Shown here: one piece after another, positions 8,651 to 16,088 of the stretch
Numbering within the stretch: the stretch's first letter is position 1
Layout of the letters: every line of letters begins with the position of its first letter
From: Sphingomonadaceae bacterium
GTDB lineage: Bacteria; Pseudomonadota; Alphaproteobacteria; Sphingomonadales; Sphingomonadaceae
Assembly (NCBI GenBank): GCA_030147805.1
Contig: JASBUR010000012.1
Coordinates: 50,534 to 114,533 of the forward strand
Length of the DNA: 64,000 bases
Direction: 5' to 3'
Notes under the pieces: model-generated
The model's database searches: none
Told to the model about the DNA's origin: nothing
The model's input: the letters and a program-made list of their open reading frames with translations, nothing else
Made by a program: the position numbers and the translations under genes

Positions 8651-10594
8651 ATGTTCGTCGGGAAAATCGGCCGCGCGTTCGGCCGTTCGCGCGTTGCCAA
8701 TCGCATCGCCGGCTGGGGAAGCTTTGGGCGCGTGGCCGCCCTTGCGTTGGGGGCGGCGACCGCGGCGTGCGGCGGCGGCGGCGGCGAGAGCAGCCCGTCG
8801 GCGGCGCCATCGCCCGAATCGATCAGCACGCCGACCGGCTCGGGCGCCCCCGAAGCGGTGGTGCAGCGGGTGCCGGAGATCGGTACCCCGATCGACGTCA
8901 TCAGCACCCGGTCAGGTCGATGGCGGCTGTTCGCGCTGCCGGCGCAGGGGAGCGCTGCAGTCTATCGCATGACGCTCGATGAAAAGCCTGCCTTCGCGCG
9001 CGAGTTCGCCTGTCGCCCGATCGCCACCAAGGAGCAAGGCGACGGCAGTGCGCTCGACATGGCCGCGGTGAAGCTGCTCGATACCGACGCCACGGTCGCG
9101 CAGGGGGCCTGCCGCGTCGTGCAGAACATGGATCCGGTCGCACCCAACCTCGGCTGGTTGCGCGAGGCGGTGAGCAACGGCGTCCTCCCGTCCTACAAGC
9201 GCGAGCGCGCCTGGGTTTCCGGCCTGAAGCCGCTGGCGGCCGACCCGGTCCGCGGCGCCTATGACCCTACCAGCCTGGGCCCGCGCACCGACGGCGCCGC
9301 GACCCCGCCGACCGCATCGCATAATTTCGCCGGCACGACCTCGTCGCAGGGGGGCGAATATGAGGCCTCGCGCGGCTTTCTCCACAATGCCGATGCGCGG
9401 GTCGTCGACGCCGCGCTCCACGAGGAGGATACCGCGGTGTCGGCCTACTGGCCCGAGTTCATCCAATATACCTTCTACAGCCTGGCGCAGCCACAAGGCG
9501 CCGCCTGGTCGGTCAAGAGCCACGTCACCATCGATCCACAGTTTCCACAGGAGGGAGAGCGCGGCTGGGAGCTGCCGTTCCACAACAATCCCAACCCGGC
9601 GGTCGACAGCATGACCGCGGTCGACGACTGGGGTCGCAATCTTCCGCATCTCGAGAACACCGGATTCGTCCACTGGCTAGCCACCGAGGATCCGATCGCC
9701 GGCCTCGTCGTGCAGCGCCAGGCGGCCTATGCGCTGGCCGGCCGCTACGAATATCTGCGCGGTGGCTACGCCGGTACGACGCAGCCGGCTGACACCGCCT
9801 ATGAAGGCACGACCGACGAGGAGCGGGGGCTGTTCAACACGCTGTCCGCCTTGTGGAAGTCGCGCGACGTCTCGCGCCGCATCAACAGCAGCGAAGGACG
9901 GATGTTCTGGACTCAGGCGCGTACCGAACGCCAGGCCGACGACGTCATCGCCTTCTATGACGCGATCGCAAGCCGCATTGCCGCCGCCGGGCCGGCGACG
10001 CCGGCCGACTATCTTGCCAAGCTGTCGGGAACGACCTTCGCCTCGATCGGCGTCGGCTCGTTCGTGATGAGCGACGGCAGCACCGTGAAGCTGCGCCAGG
10101 CCTCGGCTTTCGAAACGGTCCAATATGGCAAGGAGCCGCTCTGGCTGTGGGCTAAGGCCGGCAAGGCGAGCGTGCGCGACTGGTTCACCGCCTATGCGAC
10201 CGGATTGACGATGCGCATGTCGGTCATCGGCGGCGCGATGGGCGTCGACGGGCGGACCAGCACCGGCGGCTCGGGCTACCCGGTCGGGCCGACGACACTC
10301 GCAGACGGCGTTGCCGTCGCGGCCGCGCCGCCCTTCTCAACGCCGGCGGGATGGGCTGAATGGGTCGCGGCGCTGCCGCTCAAGCAGGTCGATGCACGCG
10401 ACAGCTTCAACGGCGCATCGGTTCATACCGCGATGCAGATGGAGGGGGCGCTGCTGATGGCGCGCGACCTCGGCTTGCAGATCCCCGAGCTTGATTCGGC
10501 GCTGTCGCGGATCAAGCAGGCGCGCGCCGCTACGACGTCGTTCCGCTATTCGGGACTGCAGATGCACAAGCACCTCGGAGCGCCGGCGCAATAG
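8651..10594 (+). CDS. Large exported lipoprotein of unknown family (paralogue 1)
   Basis: A 647-residue protein with a long basic N-terminus, a hydrophobic segment (residues 27-39) and a probable lipidation cysteine at 40 followed by a glycine/serine/proline-rich linker to about residue 75. The globular part (about 80-647) shares most of its sequence with the gene immediately downstream, including PYDP-like, LGPRTDGAAT, FHNNPNPAVDS, HLENTGFVHW, AYALAGRYEYLRGGYAG, GKEPLWLW and AVHTAMQMEGALLMA-type blocks. The tryptophan-, tyrosine- and alanine-rich helical look suggests an alpha/alpha-toroid or similar enzyme fold, but no family was recognised and no function is assigned. The start follows a G-rich leader shared with the paralogue. 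Confidence 0.85.
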   Translation: MFVGKIGRAFGRSRVANRIAGWGSFGRVAALALGAATAACGGGGGESSPSAAPSPESISTPTGSGAPEAVVQRVPEIGTPIDVISTRSGRWRLFALPAQGSAAVYRMTLDEKPAFAREFACRPIATKEQGDGSALDMAAVKLLDTDATVAQGACRVVQNMDPVAPNLGWLREAVSNGVLPSYKRERAWVSGLKPLAADPVRGAYDPTSLGPRTDGAATPPTASHNFAGTTSSQGGEYEASRGFLHNADARVVDAALHEEDTAVSAYWPEFIQYTFYSLAQPQGAAWSVKSHVTIDPQFPQEGERGWELPFHNNPNPAVDSMTAVDDWGRNLPHLENTGFVHWLATEDPIAGLVVQRQAAYALAGRYEYLRGGYAGTTQPADTAYEGTTDEERGLFNTLSALWKSRDVSRRINSSEGRMFWTQARTERQADDVIAFYDAIASRIAAAGPATPADYLAKLSGTTFASIGVGSFVMSDGSTVKLRQASAFETVQYGKEPLWLWAKAGKASVRDWFTAYATGLTMRMSVIGGAMGVDGRTSTGGSGYPVGPTTLADGVAVAAAPPFSTPAGWAEWVAALPLKQVDARDSFNGASVHTAMQMEGALLMARDLGLQIPELDSALSRIKQARAATTSFRYSGLQMHKHLGAPAQ

Positions 10595-11004
10595 GCGCCG
10601 CACGGCGGCGCTCGACGCCCGAGTCGCCGCGCCGTCGCCCCGAGTCGCGCGCCGCGCGCGCCGCTGCGCCCGCTCGCCCCCCCCGATACCGATCGCGGAC
10701 CGAGTCTGTCGGCACGCCGCAGACTCGGACTCCAAACCGGCTCCAGGAAGGTTCGGCCGCGGCCGCGTGGCGACGTGCGTTAACCATTTCCCGACGATGC
10801 GGATCGGCGGTCGGCGAACGCCCGGCGTTAACCAAGAATCGAGCCGGAAGCTGGCGGCGCGAAATGGTTAACGAGTCACTAACACATTGTTTTTGCTCCA
10901 GTAAAAACACGAGGTCGTATTTCGCCTGATTGAATCCGGCGCGCCTGCGGACCTACTCTTTGCGCGACGCGGCCGGGGGGCTGCGCGAGTAGAGGAGTTG
11001 CTTC
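10595..11004 (+). other. 410-nt intergenic region with an AT-rich regulatory island
   Basis: No convincing gene. The first 180 nt are very GC-rich. Then come three GTTAAC-centred sites (10779-10785, 10827-10833, 10867-10872), an AT-rich segment with an inverted repeat, and a G-rich leader with AGAGGAG (10991-10997) 7 nt before the start of the second paralogue. The region therefore probably carries that gene's own promoter. Confidence 0.6.
10868..10908. promoter_or_regulatory. CtrA-like site and inverted repeat upstream of paralogue 2
   Basis: TTAA at 10868-10871 is separated by 7 nt from CTAA at 10879-10882, one mismatch from the CtrA consensus TTAA-N7-TTAA. Twenty nucleotides on, GTTTTT (10889-10894) and AAAAAC (10903-10908) form an inverted repeat with an 8-nt spacer. 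The site is about 120 nt before the start codon. CtrA control is an inference from the motif alone. Confidence 0.35.
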
Positions 11005-12954
11005 ATGGCCTTTCAGCCAGCGCTCGCCGACGCGTATTCGGCATCGAACATCAGCATCTCGACATCACGGACGCGGCGTTTCGGCGTAGCACTTTGCCTG
11101 TTAGCCGGTGCCGCGGCCGCGGCCGCATCGGCCTACGACGTCGTTGGCGATGCCGCGGCGACGGCGGCCGGTACCGACGGGCTTGGGGCCCCGGCGGGCG
11201 GCGGGACGGTGCCCTTGGTCGGCAGTAGCGCAACCGAGGACGACGCTGCCGTGCCCATCGACGTCATCACGACGCGGTCGGGGTCGTGGGGGCTCGCCGG
11301 CTTGCCGGCGCAAGGCGACGCGGCGATCTACCGGATGACGCTCGACCGCAATCCCGCGTTCGTCCGCGAGTTCGCCTGCCGGCCGCTGGCAACGAAGGAG
11401 GCCGGACGCACTACCGATCTCGACCTGCTCACCGTCAGCCTGATGGGGGTCAAGGCAACCGTTGCGCAGGGCGCCTGCCGTGTCGTGCAGAACATGCAGC
11501 CGGTGGCTCCCAACCTCGCGTGGATCCAAGGCGCGGTCGCGGCACGCGTCATCCCGGGCTACCGTCGCGAGCGGGCATGGGCCGACGGGTTCGAACCGCT
11601 GGCGCCCGATCCCAAGCGCGGCGCCTATGATCCTGCGAGCCTCGGCCCGCGCACCGACGGCGCCGCAACGGCGCCGACCTCGAGCCACAACTTTGTCGGC
11701 GTGACCTCGGCGCAGGGTGGTGAATACACGGCGTCGCGCGGCTTCCTGCACGATGCCGATGCGCGCGTCGTCGACGCGGCGCTGCATGGCGAGCAGGCGG
11801 CGGTCGAGGCCTACTGGCCCGAGTTCGAGCAATATACGCTCTATAGCCTTGCGCAGCCACAGGGCGCCGCCTGGTCGACGACCAGCCATACCACGATCGA
11901 CCCGCAGTTCCCGCAGGACGGCGAGCGCGGCTGGGAAGTGGCGTTCCACAACAATCCCAACCCCGCCGTCGACAGCGCGCAGCAGGTGACCGGCTGGACG
12001 CGCGACGTCGCGCATCTGGAGAATACCGGCTTCGTCCATTGGGTCGCGACCGAGGACCCGATCGCCGGTCTCGTCGTCCAGCGCCAGGCCGCCTATGCGC
12101 TGGCCAGCCGCTTCGAATATCTACGCGGCGGCTATGCGGGCACCCGCCAACCGGCCGACACCGCCTACGAAGGCTATGACAGCCAGGAACGCGGCCTGTT
12201 CAATACGCTCTCGGCGCTCTGGAAATCGCGTTACGTCTCGCGTCGCGTCAACAGCCTCGAAGGCCGCATGTTCTGGTCGCCGGCGCGCGCCCAGCTCCAG
12301 GCCGACCAGGTCATCGCCTACTATGACCAGGCGGCGAGGCGCATCGCCGAGGCCACGCCCGACGCGCCCGTCGATTATACCGCCAAGCTGTCGGGAACAC
12401 CGTTCGTGAAGATCGGCATCGGCGCCTTCGTCCAGGCCGACGGCACGACGGCCAAGCTGCAGCAGACCTCGGCGTTCGAGGCGGTGCAATATGGCAAGGA
12501 GCCGCTCTGGCTGTGGTCGCGCGGCGGGCACAGCACCGTGCGCCGCTGGTTCACCGCCTATGCCACGGGCCTCGCCGCGCGCATGGCGGTGGTCGGCGGC
12601 ACAATGGGGGTCGACGGTCGCAAGAGCACCACCGGCTCGGGCTACCCGACCGGACCGACCACGCTGGTCGCCGGACGCGTCGTCGCGGCGACGCCTGCCT
12701 TCGCCAGCACGGCGGGCTGGGCCGAATGGGTCGCGGCGCTGCCGCTCAAGGGGGCGGATGCGCGCGACAGCTTCGATGGCGCCGCCGTCCACACCGCGAT
12801 GCAGATGGAAGGCGCGCTGCTGATGGCGCAGGATGCCGGATTGCAGGTTCCGCAAGTAGAGCCGGCGCTGTCGCGGATCCGCAGCGCCAAGGCCGCGACG
12901 ACATCGTTCAAATATGCGTCGCTTCAGATGCTCAAGCATATGGGCGCCCCCTGA
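11005..12954 (+). CDS. Large exported protein of unknown family (paralogue 2)
   Basis: A 649-residue paralogue of the preceding gene, colinear with it from about residue 85 to the end. Its N-terminus differs: RTRR at 22-25, a hydrophobic core to about 40 and an ASA signal-peptidase I site near residue 43, with no lipobox, so it is expected to be soluble in the periplasm or secreted. Conserved blocks include DVITTRSG, YRMTLD, FACRPLATKE, VAQGACRVVQNM, LGPRTDGAAT, FHNNPNPAVDS and AVHTAMQMEGALLMAQD. AGAGGAG sits 7 nt before the ATG. Function is unknown; the pair may act together on the same extracellular substrate. Confidence 0.85.
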   Translation: MAFQPALADAYSASNISISTSRTRRFGVALCLLAGAAAAAASAYDVVGDAAATAAGTDGLGAPAGGGTVPLVGSSATEDDAAVPIDVITTRSGSWGLAGLPAQGDAAIYRMTLDRNPAFVREFACRPLATKEAGRTTDLDLLTVSLMGVKATVAQGACRVVQNMQPVAPNLAWIQGAVAARVIPGYRRERAWADGFEPLAPDPKRGAYDPASLGPRTDGAATAPTSSHNFVGVTSAQGGEYTASRGFLHDADARVVDAALHGEQAAVEAYWPEFEQYTLYSLAQPQGAAWSTTSHTTIDPQFPQDGERGWEVAFHNNPNPAVDSAQQVTGWTRDVAHLENTGFVHWVATEDPIAGLVVQRQAAYALASRFEYLRGGYAGTRQPADTAYEGYDSQERGLFNTLSALWKSRYVSRRVNSLEGRMFWSPARAQLQADQVIAYYDQAARRIAEATPDAPVDYTAKLSGTPFVKIGIGAFVQADGTTAKLQQTSAFEAVQYGKEPLWLWSRGGHSTVRRWFTAYATGLAARMAVVGGTMGVDGRKSTTGSGYPTGPTTLVAGRVVAATPAFASTAGWAEWVAALPLKGADARDSFDGAAVHTAMQMEGALLMAQDAGLQVPQVEPALSRIRSAKAATTSFKYASLQMLKHMGAP

Positions 12955-13042
12955 AGCCGCGCGACCGGGGCGTCGCCGACCCCGGCGGCGCCCTCGTCGG
13001 TGCCTGACGGCGGTTGGTCGATTTGCACGCTGCAGACGCCCT

Positions 13043-13123
13043 GCCCCGCCGTAACCCGGGGCGTGGCCGGCATGTCCGGCCGCAACCCCAACCCAGGCGC
13101 CGCCGTGTCCCTTGCGGCGGCGC
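13043..13123. other. Three consecutive GC-rich hairpins
   Basis: Perfect stems occur at 13043-13048/13057-13062 (6 bp), 13065-13070/13076-13081 (6 bp) and 13097-13105/13115-13123 (9 bp). They directly precede a 12-bp terminator-like hairpin. The run lies between paralogue 2 and a small acidic protein gene. Confidence 0.55.
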
Positions 13124-13125
13124 GT

Positions 13126-13159
13126 GGAAGAGGCGGCTCCCCCTCAGGCCGCCTCTTCC
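13126..13159 (+). terminator. 12-bp hairpin, probable terminator or attenuator
   Basis: GGAAGAGGCGGC (13126-13137) pairs perfectly with 13148-13159 around a 10-nt loop. Only ATTGGGG follows, so there is no classical T-run. It stands 53 nt before the start codon of the 50-residue protein and could end the paralogue transcript or attenuate the small gene. Confidence 0.5.
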
Positions 13160-13212
13160 ATTGGGGACCCCGTGCGGGCGCGGCGCGTTGTGTCGCCAAA
13201 CGGAGGTAGCCC

Positions 13213-13365
13213 ATGAGCCGCAAGCGCGACGCCGCCACCCAGGCGATGCACAGTCACGACAAGCCCGTCGACGATAACGACATGAAGCCCTCGCTCGGCG
13301 TCGAGACGCCCGAGACCGAGCATGTCGAGGAAGAGGGCGAGCCGTTCGGCGAGAATTTCGCCTGA
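13213..13365 (+). CDS. Small acidic protein (50 residues), unknown
   Basis: A 50-residue reading frame with an excellent ribosome-binding site (GGAGG at 13202-13206, 6 nt before ATG). The first five residues are basic (MSRKR) and the rest is strongly acidic, with an EEEGEP cluster and the C-terminus FGENFA. No transmembrane segment, cysteine or known domain is visible. The strong Shine-Dalgarno and composition support a real gene; short acidic proteins of this kind recur in sphingomonads, but no function is claimed. Confidence 0.6.
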   Translation: MSRKRDAATQAMHSHDKPVDDNDMKPSLGVETPETEHVEEEGEPFGENFA

Positions 13366-13382
13366 TCCGCCAACTTTCGGTG

Positions 13383-13399
13383 TGTATTACTAACATACA
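13383..13399. promoter_or_regulatory. Inverted repeat TGTAT-N7-ATACA
   Basis: A 17-bp dyad, TGTAT and ATACA separated by 7 nt, lies in an AT-richer patch 60 nt upstream of the sigma-54-like promoter of the urcA-like gene. It could be an operator or activator site. No regulator can be named. Confidence 0.35.
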
Positions 13400-13458
13400 A
13401 CAGCTACATGCGGCACGGCCGAGCGACGATTCCCCTTGATATCAACGACCTAGGTGTT

Positions 13459-13474
13459 TGGCACGCCTAATGCA
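13459..13474 (+). promoter_or_regulatory. Sigma-54-like -24/-12 promoter
   Basis: TGGCACG-CCTA-ATGCA matches the RpoN consensus TGGCACG-N4-TTGCA with one mismatch, and the invariant GG and GC are exactly 10 nt apart. It sits about 50 nt before the ATG of the UrcA-family gene, a suitable distance for a start site near 13486. Confidence 0.5.
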
Positions 13475-13524
13475 CTGGACGCGATGTGCCCATCGTGGGG
13501 CGCCAGAGCAAAGGGAAGATCGTC

Positions 13525-13803
13525 ATGAAAGCCTTCGTCACCATCGCCGCCGCCGCGCTGACCGTGCTGGCCGTCAGCGCCCCCGCCCACGCTGCCGAGC
13601 CGGCCGCAAAGCGCGTGGCCTATACCGACCTCGACCTGTCGTCGCGCGCCGGCGTCGAGACGTTCAACCGCCGGATCCGCGCCGCGGCCAAGTCGGTCTG
13701 CGGCGACGCACCGGCCTATCGCTCGCTCGCCGAGAATCTGCGGATCGCGCGCTGCGTCAATGACGCGACCGAGAGCCATCGGCGGGGCGCGACGAGCGCC
13801 TGA
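13525..13803 (+). CDS. UrcA family protein
   Basis: A 92-residue exported protein. The signal peptide (residues 1-23, ending AHA) precedes the family hallmark VAYTDLDLSSRAGVETFN, then RRIRAAAKSVCG and a second cysteine in ARCVNDA, which may form a disulfide. UrcA proteins are small periplasmic proteins of sphingomonads and relatives with no established biochemical role. AAGGGA lies 9 nt before the ATG. A sigma-54-like promoter upstream suggests conditional expression. Confidence 0.85.
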   Translation: MKAFVTIAAAALTVLAVSAPAHAAEPAAKRVAYTDLDLSSRAGVETFNRRIRAAAKSVCGDAPAYRSLAENLRIARCVNDATESHRRGATSA

Positions 13804-13825
13804 CGCGTGCTTCATTTGCCGACCG

Positions 13826-13851
13826 GATGGCCCGGCGTGTGCCGGGCCATC
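13826..13851. terminator. Bidirectional terminator hairpin
   Basis: An 11-bp perfect stem (13826-13836 with 13841-13851) closes a GTGT loop between two convergent genes, the urcA-like gene and the DUF6624-like gene. T-runs on either side are weak. Confidence 0.6.
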
Positions 13852-13897
13852 TGCGACGGCCCCCTTCGGCCCGATCGCCGCTGCGCCGGTGCCGTCG

Positions 13898-14485
13898 CTA
13901 GGCGCGCCAGCCGACCTTTCTGAGCCACGCGACCGCCTCGCGTTGGCGCGCCTCGAAATCGGCGGGCCGCGGGGCGTCCGCCGTCGCGGCGCGGTGGCGG
14001 GCGATCGCCTCGGCGAGCGGCGGCAGGCCGACCGCGGCGCGGCGCGCGTCGACGCCGTCCGGATCCTCGATCGGCTGCGGGCTCATGGCGCCGTCGGCAT
14101 CCCAGTCGAAGGCGGTGCCGTAGCGTTGCGGCCGGCCCTCGAACGTCCATATCCGGTCCTCGAGCATCGCGACCTGCCAGCGCGGCGCGTCGGGCGCGGC
14201 CGCGATCAGCGCCAGACAGTGCCGCTGGAAGTCGGGCAAGCCGATGGCGTGCTGCGCGACGAGCCAGGCCGCGTCGGCTGCCGCCGGACCAACCCGCCCG
14301 CGCGACGGCCAGCCGGCGGCGTCGAGCAGCGCTGCGAGCTCGGCGGCGTTCGCCTCGTGAACCGCCTGCATCTCGGAATTGTAGCCATCGTACAGGCTGC
14401 CGTCGGCGGCGAGGCGGCTGCGCATGTCATGGTCGCGGCGGGCCATCGCCAGCAGGCGGCCGGCCAGCGCGTCATCCGGGTCCAT
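13898..14485 (-). CDS. Hypothetical protein, DUF6624-like
   Basis: A 195-residue soluble, alpha-helical protein without a signal peptide. LLAMARRDHDMRSRL near the N-terminus, the HEANAAEL helix, AQHAIGLPDFQRHCL and MLEDRIWTFEGRPQRYGT give the layout of DUF6624-type proteins of unknown function. Convergent with the urcA-like gene and divergent from the membrane protein at 14611. The family link is by resemblance and not certain. Confidence 0.7.
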   Translation of the reverse strand: MDPDDALAGRLLAMARRDHDMRSRLAADGSLYDGYNSEMQAVHEANAAELAALLDAAGWPSRGRVGPAAADAAWLVAQHAIGLPDFQRHCLALIAAAPDAPRWQVAMLEDRIWTFEGRPQRYGTAFDWDADGAMSPQPIEDPDGVDARRAAVGLPPLAEAIARHRAATADAPRPADFEARQREAVAWLRKVGWRA

Positions 14486-14610
14486 CGGCTCTGCCCTCCG
14501 TTGGCCGACCGGTGCACTTGATCGACCGGGGCGGCGCCCCGGTCGAAGCGTGCGCGCGCGCGCGGCCGCTGCCGCGCCAGTCTTCGTCCCACCATAGGGG
14601 AGGGGAAGCC

Positions 14611-15075
14611 ATGCTCAAGCCGATCGTCGTTGCCACCGCCATTGCCGGCACGCTCGACATTCTCGCTGCCTTCTTTTTCGCCGGTCAAGCGGGGATCGGG
14701 CCGGAGCGGGTGCTGCATTTCGTGGCGAGCGGACCGCTCGGCGACACGGCGGCGCCCGGCGCGGGCTTCGCCGCCGCCGGGCTCGCGGTCCATTTTGCGA
14801 TCATGGCATGTATGGCGGCCGCCTACATGGTCGTGGCGCAGCGGCGACGCTGGCTGCTGCGCCACCCCGCTCCCACGGGGCTAGGCTACGGCCTGCTGCT
14901 GTGGCTGATCATGTACGGCGTCGTCCGCCCGTCGCGCTGGCCGCAGCTGTCATTGCCGACCGACCCGGCGCAGATCGCCGAGCAATGGTTCTGCCACCTG
15001 CTGCTCGTCGGCTTGCCGATCGCGCTGGTCGCGCGGCGCTACCTCGCCCGTCCGGTCTTCCTGCCGCGGCAATAG
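14611..15075 (+). CDS. Small integral membrane protein
   Basis: A 154-residue protein with about four hydrophobic segments (near residues 5-25, 50-75, 90-110 and 125-145). No catalytic motif is visible and the family was not recognised with confidence. ATG at 14611 follows GGGGAGGGGAAGCC, a good ribosome-binding site; the open frame extends upstream without one. Confidence 0.7.
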   Translation: MLKPIVVATAIAGTLDILAAFFFAGQAGIGPERVLHFVASGPLGDTAAPGAGFAAAGLAVHFAIMACMAAAYMVVAQRRRWLLRHPAPTGLGYGLLLWLIMYGVVRPSRWPQLSLPTDPAQIAEQWFCHLLLVGLPIALVARRYLARPVFLPRQ

Positions 15076-15086
15076 CGGCGCGCCGC

Positions 15087-15332
15087 TCAGCCGTCGCGCG
15101 CGGCACGGGCGCGCTCGAACAGCCACACGCGGATGGCGCTCGACAGGTTGGTGCCGCGCGCCTCATCGATCTCGGCGACGAGCGCGTTGAGCGCCTTGCC
15201 GTCCTCGGCCGCCGCCTCGCGCAGCGCCGTCCAGAAGGGCGGCTCGAGGCTGAACGACGTCCGGTGACCCTGGATGGTGACCGACCGTTTGACCAGCCCG
15301 TCCCGTCGCGCCGTGGCGGCTTTCGACGCCAT
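15087..15332 (-). CDS. Ribbon-helix-helix domain protein
   Basis: An 81-residue protein with the pattern of the RHH_4 family: VKRSVTIQGHRTSFSLEPPFW (strand region, about residues 15-35), ALREAAAEDGKALNALVAEID (helix) and the second helix LSSAIRVWLFERA. Such proteins are usually DNA-binding dimers. The ATG overlaps the phaB stop by one base (TGATG), so it is translated from the phaB mRNA and may regulate polyhydroxybutyrate genes; that role is inferred from context. Confidence 0.8.
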   Translation of the reverse strand: MASKAATARRDGLVKRSVTIQGHRTSFSLEPPFWTALREAAAEDGKALNALVAEIDEARGTNLSSAIRVWLFERARAARDG

Positions 15333-16054
15333 CAATACATGTGCTGGCCGCCGTTGATCGACAGCGTCGAGCCGGTGATGAAGCCGCCGTCTTCGGCGCA
15401 CAGGAAGGCGACGCCGCGCGCGATTTCCTCCGCCCGGCCAAGCCGGCCGACCGGAATCTTGGCGACGATCTTCTGCAGTACCTCGGGCGGCACGGCGGCG
15501 ACCATGTCGGTGTCGATGTAGCCCGGCGCGATGGCGTTGACGGTGATGCCGGCCTTGGCGCCTTCCTGCGCCAGCGCCTTGGTGAAGCCGTGGATGCCCG
15601 ACTTCGCCGCGGCATAGTTGACCTGGCCGTACTGGCCGGCCTGGCCGTTGATCGAGCCGATGTTGACGATGCGGCCCCAGCCGCGGTTGCGCATGCCGGG
15701 GAAGGTCGCCTTCGCCATGTTGAAGCAGCCGCCGAGGTTGGTGTCCATCACCTCGCGCCACATCTCGTAGGTCATCTTGAGCAGCGTGCCGTCGCGGGTG
15801 ATGCCGGCGTTGTTGACGACGATGTCGACCTCGCCGAGATCGGCCTCGACCTGCTTCACCCCGGCCTGGCAGGCATCATAGTCGGCGACGTCCCACTTGT
15901 AGGCGGCGATGCCGGTACGCGCGGTGAACTCGCGGGCCCGTTCCTCGTTGCCGGCATAGTTGGCGGCGACGGTGCAGCCCATGTCGCGCAGCGCCACGCT
16001 GATCGCCTCGCCGATACCACGGGTTCCGCCCGTAACGATTGCAACGCGCGCCAT
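15332..16054 (-). CDS. phaB: Acetoacetyl-CoA reductase
   Basis: A 240-residue short-chain dehydrogenase reducing acetoacetyl-CoA to (R)-3-hydroxybutyryl-CoA with NADPH for polyhydroxybutyrate synthesis. TGGTRGIG is at residues 8-15, NNAGITRD marks the active-site region, NIGSINGQAGQYGQVNYAAAK carries the Ser-Tyr-Lys catalytic set and the C-terminus INGGQHMY is characteristic of PhaB. No other pha genes are nearby. Confidence 0.93.
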   Translation of the reverse strand: MARVAIVTGGTRGIGEAISVALRDMGCTVAANYAGNEERAREFTARTGIAAYKWDVADYDACQAGVKQVEADLGEVDIVVNNAGITRDGTLLKMTYEMWREVMDTNLGGCFNMAKATFPGMRNRGWGRIVNIGSINGQAGQYGQVNYAAAKSGIHGFTKALAQEGAKAGITVNAIAPGYIDTDMVAAVPPEVLQKIVAKIPVGRLGRAEEIARGVAFLCAEDGGFITGSTLSINGGQHMY

Positions 16055-16088
16055 TCGATCTCTCCCCAGAGAAGGTTAAGCCGCGATG

